Shown here piece after piece: positions 1-5,598 of a stretch of 8,872 bases of DNA. Below the pieces are notes generated by a model, which made no database searches, had not been told where the DNA came from, and worked only from the letters and a program-made list of their open reading frames with translations. Every line of letters starts with the position of its first letter. The first letter of the stretch is position 1. Origin of the DNA: Pedosphaera sp. (lineage in GTDB: Bacteria > Verrucomicrobiota > Verrucomicrobiia > Limisphaerales > Pedosphaeraceae); assembly GCA_028293465.1 (NCBI GenBank), contig JAQGOT010000226.1, positions 1 through 8,872 of the forward strand. The letters run 5' to 3'. The position numbers and the translations under genes were made by a program.

Positions 1-194
1 AGAGCGGCATCCTGGGCTTGCACTCCATCCAAGATCGCCCAGTTGCCCGCGAAGGGAATGTGGTCATCCGGCCAATGATGTACGTGGCGCTGACCTACGA
101 TCATCGCGTTGTCGATGGGCGTGAAGCCGTGTTGTTTTTGAAGCGCATCAAGGAAGCGGTGGAAACTCCTGCACGGATGCTTTTGGAGGTGTAA
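1..194 (+). CDS. odhB: 2-oxoglutarate dehydrogenase E2 component (dihydrolipoamide succinyltransferase), C-terminal end only
   Basis: Only the last 63 codons are in the window; the reading frame begins at base 3 and ends with TAA at 192-194. The visible part is the end of the 2-oxoacid dehydrogenase acyltransferase catalytic domain. It contains RPMMYVALTYDHRVVDGREA, whose DHRxVDG segment carries the family's catalytic His (34th visible residue) and Asp (38th). It closes with a typical PARMLLEV tail. E2 transfers the succinyl group from lipoyl-lysine to CoA in the cytoplasmic 2-oxoglutarate dehydrogenase complex of the TCA cycle. The RPVA...RPMMY(V/L)AL(T/S)YDHR wording is more typical of succinyl- than acetyltransferases, but another 2-oxoacid E2 cannot be excluded without the N-terminus. 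The lpd gene follows after 31 bases on the same strand, as expected for an odhAB-lpd operon. Confidence 0.9.
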   Translation, partial: SGILGLHSIQDRPVAREGNVVIRPMMYVALTYDHRVVDGREAVLFLKRIKEAVETPARMLLEV

Positions 195-215
195 CTTTCC
201 TTCGCGCCTCTTCAC

Positions 216-220
216 GAGGA
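216..220 (+). promoter_or_regulatory. Shine-Dalgarno-like site deciding the lpd start
   Basis: GAGGA lies 5 bases before the TTG codon at 226 and 17 bases before the alternative ATG at 238. The spacing favours the TTG start. It is one of the few recognisable Shine-Dalgarno sequences in this window. Confidence 0.5.
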
Positions 221-225
221 CGATT

Positions 226-1623
226 TTGGCGACTAATATGGCTTCACACGATCTGGTTATTATCGGCGCCGGGCCGGGCGGATATACCGCCGCGATTCGC
301 GCGGCACAGCTTGGCTTGAACGTGGCCTGCATCGAGCAGGAACCCGCGCTGGGGGGCACCTGTCTGCGCATCGGGTGCATTCCGAGCAAGGCGATGCTTG
401 AATCGAGCGAGCTGTTCCGGGAAGCGAAGGAAAAGTTTTCGCAACACGGCATCGTTTTGCCGGAGGTGAAATTGGATCTCGCGACGATGCTGCGTCGGAA
501 GGAACAGACGGTGGGTATTTTGACGAAGGGAGTGGATTCGCTTTTCAAGAAGAACAAGATCACCCGCTATCTGGGCCGAGGACGCATCACCGCGCCAGGA
601 CGGGTTTTGGTGGAAGGAGAGAAGGAGAAAATCGAGCTTGAAGCCAAATACATTTTAATCGCCACCGGGAGCAAATCCAGTCCGTTGCCCGGCGTGGAAC
701 TGGATGGTGACCGCATCGGAACCAGCACGGAGGCGCTTTCCTACCCGGAAGTGCCGGGGCATCTGGTCGTGATTGGCGCGGGGTATATTGGATTGGAGTT
801 GGGGTCGGTGTGGCGTCGGCTCGGAGCGAAGGTTACGGTGCTTGAATACTTAAACCGCATTTTGCCAGGCATGGATGATGAAACCGCGGCCGAGGCGAAG
901 AAGATTTTTGAGCGGCAGGGATTGGAATTTCGCCTGGGCGCGAAAGTCACGGGCGCGAAGGTACGCGGGAAACAATGCGTGGTGGAAGCGGCCGGGGCGG
1001 AGCCGCTGGTTTGCGACCGGGTGCTGCTGGCGGTCGGACGGGTGCCGAACACCGATGGACTCGGGCTTGAATCGGTGGGTATTAAGCTCGACGAGAAACG
1101 GCGCATTCCGATCAGCGGGAACTTCGCCACTTCCGCGCCCGGTGTTTTTGCCATCGGCGATGTCATCGGCGGCGCGATGCTGGCGCACAAGGCGGAGGAG
1201 GAAGCGGTCGCATGTGTCGAGCATCTGGTCACGGGCCATGGACACGTGAATTACGATGCCATTCCCGGCGTGGTTTATACGCAACCGGAAATTGGGTCGG
1301 TGGGAAAAACCGAAGAGCAACTGAAAGCGGACAAAGTTGAATATCGCAAGGGAGTTTTTCCCATGATGGCCAACAGCCGGGCGCGTACGATTGCTCAGAC
1401 GGAGGGGAAGATCAAGGTGCTGGCGGACGCCAAAACTGACCGCATCCTTGGGGTTCACATCATTGCGGCGCACGCCGGCGACCTCATCAATGAGGCGGCG
1501 GTGGCCATCAACTTTGGCGCGAGCAGCGAGGATCTCGCCCGCTCGTGTCATGCCCATCCCACACTGGGTGAGGCGTTGCGGGAAGCCGCGTTGGCAGTGG
1601 ACAAGCGGACGATTAATTTCTAA
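226..1623 (+). CDS. lpdA: Dihydrolipoamide dehydrogenase (E3 of 2-oxoacid dehydrogenase complexes)
   Basis: This 465-residue flavoprotein reoxidises dihydrolipoamide on E2 and passes the electrons via FAD to NAD+. Visible motifs, in order: FAD-binding GAGPGG (residues 14-19); redox-active disulfide GGTCLRIGCIPSK with Cys46 and Cys51; ATG motif (146-148); NAD-binding GAGYIG (184-189) followed by an acidic residue at the end of the next strand (VLE); second FAD motif APGVFAIGD (304-312); and the C-terminal dimerisation domain with the catalytic pair His444 and Glu449 in HAHPTLGE. Length is normal and nothing essential is missing. The chosen start is TTG at 226, because GAGGA at 216-220 lies 5 bases upstream of it. 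An in-frame ATG at 238 gives a protein four residues shorter but would sit 17 bases from that site. The gene probably belongs to the operon of the preceding E2 gene and could also serve other lipoyl complexes. Its stop overlaps that of the convergent fumarase gene. Confidence 0.96.
   Translation: MATNMASHDLVIIGAGPGGYTAAIRAAQLGLNVACIEQEPALGGTCLRIGCIPSKAMLESSELFREAKEKFSQHGIVLPEVKLDLATMLRRKEQTVGILTKGVDSLFKKNKITRYLGRGRITAPGRVLVEGEKEKIELEAKYILIATGSKSSPLPGVELDGDRIGTSTEALSYPEVPGHLVVIGAGYIGLELGSVWRRLGAKVTVLEYLNRILPGMDDETAAEAKKIFERQGLEFRLGAKVTGAKVRGKQCVVEAAGAEPLVCDRVLLAVGRVPNTDGLGLESVGIKLDEKRRIPISGNFATSAPGVFAIGDVIGGAMLAHKAEEEAVACVEHLVTGHGHVNYDAIPGVVYTQPEIGSVGKTEEQLKADKVEYRKGVFPMMANSRARTIAQTEGKIKVLADAKTDRILGVHIIAAHAGDLINEAAVAINFGASSEDLARSCHAHPTLGEALREAALAVDKRTINF
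1620..1623. other. Overlapping stop codons of convergent lpd and class I fumarase genes
   Basis: The lpd gene ends with TAA at 1621-1623 on the + strand. The fumarase gene ends with TAG on the - strand, read from 1622 down to 1620. No intergenic space exists for a dedicated terminator on either side, so transcripts from the two strands must overlap at their 3' ends, with termination inside the opposing gene. The overlap is directly visible; the transcript consequence is inferred. Confidence 0.9.
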
Positions 1624-3257
1624 CAGTTGCCGCAACCGGCCTTGAGCTGTTTGAAGAAATCGTTTCCTTTATCGTCCACCAGGATGAACGCGGGGAAATT
1701 GACCACATCAATTTTCCACACGGCTTCCATACCGAGTTCGGGATACTCCAACACCTCCACTTTTTTGATGTTGTTCTGAGCCAGGATGGCGGCGGGACCG
1801 CCGATGCTGCCGAGATAGAAACCGCCGTGCTGCTTGCAGGCGTCGGTCACAGCCTGGCTCCGATTGCCCTTGGCGATCATGATGAAGCTGCCGCCGTTCG
1901 CCTGAAAGCGCTCCACGTACGAATCCATCCGGCCGGCCGTAGTGGGACCGAAGGAACCGGAAGGCAGGCCCTGGGGCGTTTTCGCAGGACCGGCGTAGTA
2001 GATGGGATGGTCTTTGAGGTATTGGGGCAGACCTTCGCCGCGGTCGAGGCGCTCGTTGAGTTTGGCGTGGGCAATGTCGCGGCCGACGACGATTGTGCCG
2101 GTGAGGGAAAGGCGTGTTGAGACCGGATACTTGCTGAGTTCAGCGAGGATTTCCTTCATTGGACGATTCAAATCAACCTTTACCGCATCGCCTTCGCCCT
2201 GTTCGCGCAGTTCCTCGGGTATGAAGCGGCCCGGGTTGTCCTCCAGTTTTTCGAGCCAGATGCCATCCTTGTTGATCTTCGCCTTGATGTTACGGTCCGC
2301 CGAGCAGGAGACGCCCATGCCGACGGGACATGAGGCACCGTGACGCGGCAGCCGGATGATGCGGACGTCGTGGGCAAAATACTTACCGCCAAATTGCGCG
2401 CCGATGCCGGCTTCCTGGGCGGCTTTGAGCATTTTCTTTTCCAGCTCGAGGTCGCGGAAGGCCTGGCCGCCCTCGTTGCCGGAGGTCGGCAATGAATCGA
2501 GATATTTGGTCGAGGCCAGCTTGACCGTCTTGAGACAGGCTTCGGCGGAGGTGCCGCCAATGGCGAAAGCGATGTGGTAGGGCGGGCAGGCAGCGGTGCC
2601 CAGGGTTTTCATTTTGTCGAGCAGGTAAGCCTCCAGGCTTTTCGGATTCAGCAATGCCTTGGTTTCCTGGAAGAGGTAGGTTTTGTTCGCCGAGCCGCCG
2701 CCCTTGGCCACGAACAGAAATTTGTAGGCCGCACCGGCGGTGGCATAGAGATCGATTTGCGCGGGGAGATTGCAACCGGAGTTCTTCTCGTTGTACATGT
2801 CGAGCGGAACGGTCTGCGAGTAGCGCAGGTTCGCTTCCGTGTACGTCTTGTAAATGCCGCGCGACAAGGCCTCTTCATCTCCCCCGCCCGTCCAGACCTC
2901 CTGGCCTTTCTTGGCGACCACGATCGCGGTGCCGGTGTCCTGGCAAAACGGCAAGACGCCGCGGGCGGAAATCTCCGCGTTGCGCAACATGGTGAGGGCC
3001 ACGTAACGATCGTTCTTGCTGGCCTCCGGGTCTTGCAGGATGGCCGCGACCTGCGCGTGATGTTCGGTGCGGAGCAGGAACGAGCAATCATGCATGGCGG
3101 CCTGCGCAAGCTTCGTGAGCCCCTCGGATTCCACTTTCAGAATCTCGCGACCCTCAAACTCGGCGGTCGAAACGTGATCCTTGGTCAGGAGATAATATTC
3201 GGTGTCATCCTTTCCCAACGGGAAGGGATCTTGATACTTGAAGACGGGCGGTGCCAT
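1620..3257 (-). CDS. fumA: Fumarate hydratase, class I (iron-sulfur, FumA/FumB type)
   Basis: This 545-residue cytoplasmic enzyme interconverts fumarate and L-malate. It is the single-chain form of class I, carrying both the N-terminal alpha part and the C-terminal beta part that are separate subunits in some bacteria. The three cysteines expected to hold the oxygen-sensitive [4Fe-4S] cluster are present: Cys105 in FCQDTGT, Cys224 in TAACPPYH and Cys318 in GVSCSADRN. From memory these match the positions in E. coli FumA. The beta part includes GPTTAGRMDSY (437-447) and GGPAA (486-490). The chain ends in CGNC. No clear Shine-Dalgarno sequence precedes ATG 3257. The gene follows fumC on the same strand after 131 bases and may be co-transcribed or have its own promoter. 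Its TAG stop overlaps the TAA of the convergent lpd gene. The symbol is used in the sense of the family. Confidence 0.95.
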   Translation of the reverse strand: MAPPVFKYQDPFPLGKDDTEYYLLTKDHVSTAEFEGREILKVESEGLTKLAQAAMHDCSFLLRTEHHAQVAAILQDPEASKNDRYVALTMLRNAEISARGVLPFCQDTGTAIVVAKKGQEVWTGGGDEEALSRGIYKTYTEANLRYSQTVPLDMYNEKNSGCNLPAQIDLYATAGAAYKFLFVAKGGGSANKTYLFQETKALLNPKSLEAYLLDKMKTLGTAACPPYHIAFAIGGTSAEACLKTVKLASTKYLDSLPTSGNEGGQAFRDLELEKKMLKAAQEAGIGAQFGGKYFAHDVRIIRLPRHGASCPVGMGVSCSADRNIKAKINKDGIWLEKLEDNPGRFIPEELREQGEGDAVKVDLNRPMKEILAELSKYPVSTRLSLTGTIVVGRDIAHAKLNERLDRGEGLPQYLKDHPIYYAGPAKTPQGLPSGSFGPTTAGRMDSYVERFQANGGSFIMIAKGNRSQAVTDACKQHGGFYLGSIGGPAAILAQNNIKKVEVLEYPELGMEAVWKIDVVNFPAFILVDDKGNDFFKQLKAGCGNC

Positions 3258-3388
3258 AGGAATTAAACTTTTCAGTTACCGATTACCTTTATGAATCTCA
3301 AAAGGTCTGGCGACTAAAGCATAACGGGAGGGTGTTTCCAATTATTTTTCGAAGATTCAAGGCAGCTCGGGCGCAGCCAAATCCCGGC
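3258..3388. other. Intergenic gap between fumC and the class I fumarase gene
   Basis: These 131 bases are visibly richer in A and T than the flanking genes. I see no GC-rich hairpin followed by a T-run that would terminate the fumC transcript. Apart from a weak promoter-like pair on the - strand, nothing recognisable is present. Reading frames crossing the gap on either strand are shadows of the neighbouring genes. Confidence 0.5.
3313..3341 (-). promoter_or_regulatory. Possible sigma-70-like promoter for the class I fumarase gene
   Basis: On the - strand TTGGAA (3341-3336) is followed by a 17-base spacer and TTTAGT (3318-3313). Each hexamer matches the TTGACA/TATAAT consensus at four of six positions. 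A start near 3306 would give a leader of about 50 bases before ATG 3257. The hexamers are weak and such pairs occur by chance, so this is only a candidate. Confidence 0.25.
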
Positions 3389-4807
3389 TTAACCACCAGC
3401 ACTGCCGCCCGCTCCGGCTCCCGGTTCGGTCTGACGCCGGGGATCGAGCAACTGGTCGAGTTTAGCTTTGTCCAACCCCGAGGTTTTGAGGGCAACCTCG
3501 CGGATCGTCTTCCCCGTTTCGTAAGCCACTTTGGCAATTTTGGCGGCTTTGTCGTAGCCAATCACCGGCGCCAACGCCGTACACATCGCGAGGCTGTTCT
3601 CGATATTGCCTTCGCACTTCGCAACATTCGCTTCCAGTCCGACCACGCAACGGCGGGCAAAAACCCGGCTGCCGTTCGCCAAGATTTCGATGGATTGCAA
3701 TAAATTGTGGGCGATTACCGGCAGCATGACGTTTAATTCAAAGGTGCCGAACGCTCCGCCGAAGGTAATGGCGGCATCGTTGCCAATCACCTGTGCGCCG
3801 ACCTGAATCAACATCTCGGACATCACGGGGTTCACCTTGCCCGGCATGATGGAGGAGCCCGGCTGCGTGGCGGGCAGGTTCAGTTCGCCGATGCCGCAGC
3901 GCGGGCCGGAACCGAGCAGACGGATATCGTTCGCGATCTTGATCAGGCTCACCGCCACGGTTTTCAAAGCGCCGCTGGTCTCCACTGCGGCATCGCGAGC
4001 GCCTTGTGCTTCGAAGTGGTTTTTGGCTTCGCGCAACTTGAGGCCGGTTTCCTTGGCGATGCCCTTAATCGTGATTTTCGCAAAATCGATATTTGTGTTG
4101 ATGCCGGTGCCGACCGCAGTACCGCCCAACGCAAGTTCGCCGAGATGCTCCGTCACGCCCAGCAGCCGCTCAATCCCATGCTCAACCTGACTGGCGTAAC
4201 CGCTGAATTCCTGGCCGAGCCGGATGGGCGTGGCATCCTGCAGATGGGTGCGGCCGATCTTGAGAACCTGGTTGAATGCCTTCGCCTTGGCCTTGAGCGC
4301 CGCGTGCAATTCCTTCAGCGCGGGAATGAGTTGATGCATGATGGCATCCAAAGCCGCCAGGTGAATCGCGGTGGGAATCACATCATTGCTCGACTGGCCG
4401 CAATTGACGTGATCGTTCGGATGCACCGATTTGTCACCCCGCTTGCCACCAAGGATCTCACCCGCACGATTCGCGATGACCTCGTTGGCGTTCATGTTCG
4501 TCGAGGTGCCCGAACCGGTCTGGAAAATATCCAGCACAAATTGGTCGTCCCATTTTCCGTCGATGACCTCCTGCGCCGCGCGCTGGATGACTTTGGCGAT
4601 CTTGGGTGGCACGTAGCTGAATCCAGCGTTGGTAACCGCCGCATGCTTCTTGATCAAACCCAAGGCGCGGATGAATGGTCGGGGAAATCTCAAGCCGCTG
4701 ATGGGAAAGTTTTCCACCGCGCGCGCGGTTTGTGCGCCGTAAAAGGCGTTGGCCGGCACCTGCATCTCGCCCATCGAATCTGCCTCGATTCTAAAGTTTG
4801 TGCTCAT
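3389..4807 (-). CDS. fumC: Fumarate hydratase, class II (FumC type)
   Basis: This 472-residue, metal-independent, oxygen-stable homotetrameric fumarase belongs to the aspartase/fumarase superfamily and interconverts fumarate and malate. Visible motifs: TGSGTSTNMNANEV (97-110); HPNDHVNCGQSSND (129-142), where the family's secondary B-site His129 lies; GRTHLQDATP (185-194) with catalytic His188; and the signature GSSIMPGKVNPV (317-328) with catalytic Ser318. From memory these coincide with E. coli FumC numbering. The TSTNMNANEV and HVNCGQSSND wording supports fumarase over aspartase or argininosuccinate lyase. The C-terminus ends in a short Gly/Ala-rich tail after LLDPRRQTEPG, slightly longer than usual. 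The gene sits between rpiB (85 bases upstream) and the class I fumarase (131 bases downstream), all on the - strand. No Shine-Dalgarno sequence is evident before ATG 4807. Confidence 0.96.
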   Translation of the reverse strand: MSTNFRIEADSMGEMQVPANAFYGAQTARAVENFPISGLRFPRPFIRALGLIKKHAAVTNAGFSYVPPKIAKVIQRAAQEVIDGKWDDQFVLDIFQTGSGTSTNMNANEVIANRAGEILGGKRGDKSVHPNDHVNCGQSSNDVIPTAIHLAALDAIMHQLIPALKELHAALKAKAKAFNQVLKIGRTHLQDATPIRLGQEFSGYASQVEHGIERLLGVTEHLGELALGGTAVGTGINTNIDFAKITIKGIAKETGLKLREAKNHFEAQGARDAAVETSGALKTVAVSLIKIANDIRLLGSGPRCGIGELNLPATQPGSSIMPGKVNPVMSEMLIQVGAQVIGNDAAITFGGAFGTFELNVMLPVIAHNLLQSIEILANGSRVFARRCVVGLEANVAKCEGNIENSLAMCTALAPVIGYDKAAKIAKVAYETGKTIREVALKTSGLDKAKLDQLLDPRRQTEPGAGAGGSAGG

Positions 4808-4892
4808 CGTGGAAAGTTTGCACCGAACCCGTGGTTTGACTAACTAAATAAAAACGTGCGAGGGCTAGACCGGAAGGCCGCGAATTTATTGC

Positions 4893-5321
4893 TCATTGAT
4901 CAATTAACTCAATGCGGTGCTGATGCCGGCCGCCTTCAAACGGGGTGTCCAGCCACGTCTTCACGATTTCGAGAGCGGTTTCGATGGGCATCATCCGTTG
5001 GCCGAGGGAGATTACGTTCGCGTTGTTGTGCTGGCGGCCAAGGCGGGCGGATTCGACATTCCAGCAAAGGGCACAGCGGACGCCTTTAACGCGGTTAGCG
5101 ACGATGGCTTCCCCGTTGCCGGAACCGCCCAGCACGATCCCGCGCTCAAACTCGCCCCGGGCGACGGCTTCAGCCACAGGTCTGATGAAAAGAGGATAAT
5201 CGACGGGCGCTTCCGAGGACGTGCCAAAGTCGCGCACCTCGTGCCCGAGCTTTTGGAGGAAATCCTTAATTCGCTCTTTGTATTGGAAACCCGCGTGGTC
5301 GCTGCCGATGGCTATTTTCAT
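4893..5321 (-). CDS. rpiB: Ribose-5-phosphate isomerase B (RpiB/LacAB family), cysteine-less type
   Basis: This 142-residue cytoplasmic sugar-phosphate isomerase most likely interconverts ribose 5-phosphate and ribulose 5-phosphate in the pentose phosphate pathway. It begins with the family signature MKIAIGSDHAGF (Asp8, His9) and contains DYP (41-43), a phosphate-loop-like GGSGNGE (65-71) and SARLGRQHNNANVISLG (91-107). The position that is the catalytic Cys in E. coli-type RpiB is glycine in GIVLGGSGNGE. This resembles the actinobacterial type, where a glutamate acts as base, and Glu71 is the candidate here. The frame stays open upstream to 5663, but residues before this Met are Arg/Pro-rich and unlike RpiB. 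ATG 5321 also has a modest GGGA six bases upstream. The stop is TGA at 4895-4893. RpiB precedes fumC by 85 bases on the same strand. Allose-6-phosphate or other hexose/pentose phosphates are alternative substrates. Confidence 0.9.
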   Translation of the reverse strand: MKIAIGSDHAGFQYKERIKDFLQKLGHEVRDFGTSSEAPVDYPLFIRPVAEAVARGEFERGIVLGGSGNGEAIVANRVKGVRCALCWNVESARLGRQHNNANVISLGQRMMPIETALEIVKTWLDTPFEGGRHQHRIELIDQ

Positions 5322-5364
5322 TTTAAATCCCAGCTCGTTGCACGGGAACCTCGCACATCCTCGA

Positions 5365-5383
5365 GGTTTCGGCGAGAGAAACC
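5365..5383. repeat. Short inverted repeat GGTTTC/GAAACC
   Basis: GGTTTC at 5365-5370 and GAAACC at 5378-5383 form a 6-bp stem with a 7-base loop, about 45 bases upstream of the rpiB start on its template side. It could be an operator half-site pair or a leader hairpin in the rpiB transcript. It is short enough to be chance. Confidence 0.35.
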
Positions 5384-5384
5384 A

Positions 5385-5398
5385 ACCAAGCGCTTGGT
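5385..5398. repeat. 14-bp perfect palindrome ACCAAGCGCTTGGT
   Basis: The sequence equals its own reverse complement over 14 bases and lies 64 bases upstream of the rpiB start codon. Perfect palindromes of this size upstream of a gene are often binding sites for dimeric regulators. No regulator is encoded in this window, so the role is inferred only from shape and position. Confidence 0.4.
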
Positions 5399-5404
5399 GG
5401 ATGT

Positions 5405-5534
5405 GCGCATCCGCGCGCTGCGCCTGAGCCGTCGGAGCACCGGCTTGGATGGCTCGAGTTCGCAGGTCATCGGTGGGTTTGCCACGCGTTAAGCCGACTG
5501 GAAGTCGGCGCTCCGGGGCCGTGCGCGGATGCGC
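5405..5534. repeat. 12-bp inverted repeat flanking a repeat-rich core
   Basis: GCGCATCCGCGC at 5405-5416 recurs as its exact reverse complement GCGCGGATGCGC at 5523-5534. The 106 bases between them contain the GCCGACT hairpin. The arms are GC-only except for the central AT, so chance occurrence is possible. The layout could also mark the ends of a small non-coding repeat unit. Confidence 0.35.
5493..5509. repeat. REP-like hairpin GCCGACT-GGA-AGTCGGC
   Basis: A perfect 7-bp stem (5493-5499 with 5503-5509) encloses a three-base GGA loop and is followed by GCTCC. Hairpins of this form (xxxCTGGAAGxxx followed by GCTCC) are, in my recollection, dispersed in intergenic regions of Verrucomicrobiota and some Planctomycetota genomes. 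Only one copy is present here, so the repetitive nature is inferred and not seen. Confidence 0.45.
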
Positions 5535-5598
5535 CCGTGGTGGATCGCCCAACAAGGCCCCGCTTGACCTCGGACGCCCCGTGGAGTCACTTGTTTCT

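Larger units (their letters stand above)
5322..5598. other. Divergent intergenic region rich in inverted repeats
   Basis: This 277-base gap separates rpiB (- strand) from the alcohol dehydrogenase gene (+ strand), so it should hold the promoters of both. Reading frames stay open through it on both strands, but their translations are Arg/Pro-rich and resemble nothing I know. It contains at least four inverted repeats, listed separately, and another possible 5-bp hairpin (AGCCG at 5427-5431 pairing with CGGCT at 5441-5445). I see no convincing -35/-10 pair. Confidence 0.6.

Noticed and set aside
850..1635. Long open frame (261 codons) antisense to lpd
   Set aside because: It sits opposite intact, motif-complete lpd sequence and its translation resembles no family I know.
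2574..3266. Long open frame (230 codons) antisense to the class I fumarase
   Set aside because: It lies almost wholly inside a clearly real gene, has low-complexity Arg/Gly/Val-rich content with no recognisable motif, and is explained by codon bias of the fumarase gene.
4004..4843. Long open frame (279 codons) antisense to fumC
   Set aside because: It mirrors the fumC codons, shows no family motif, and covers the fumC start region; a shadow frame is the simplest explanation.
4808..4892. Rho-independent terminator between rpiB and fumC
   Set aside because: A T-run exists on the - strand (around 4850-4855), but no GC-rich hairpin directly precedes it; the CCGG/GGCC tract at 4871-4878 gives no stable stem with it.
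5449..5598. Longer N-terminus for the alcohol dehydrogenase starting at 5449
   Set aside because: The added 50 residues are Arg/Gly-rich and lie over the GCCGACT hairpin; the family starts at about MKAMLMKGP (5599). GTG 5581 remains possible but adds only six residues.
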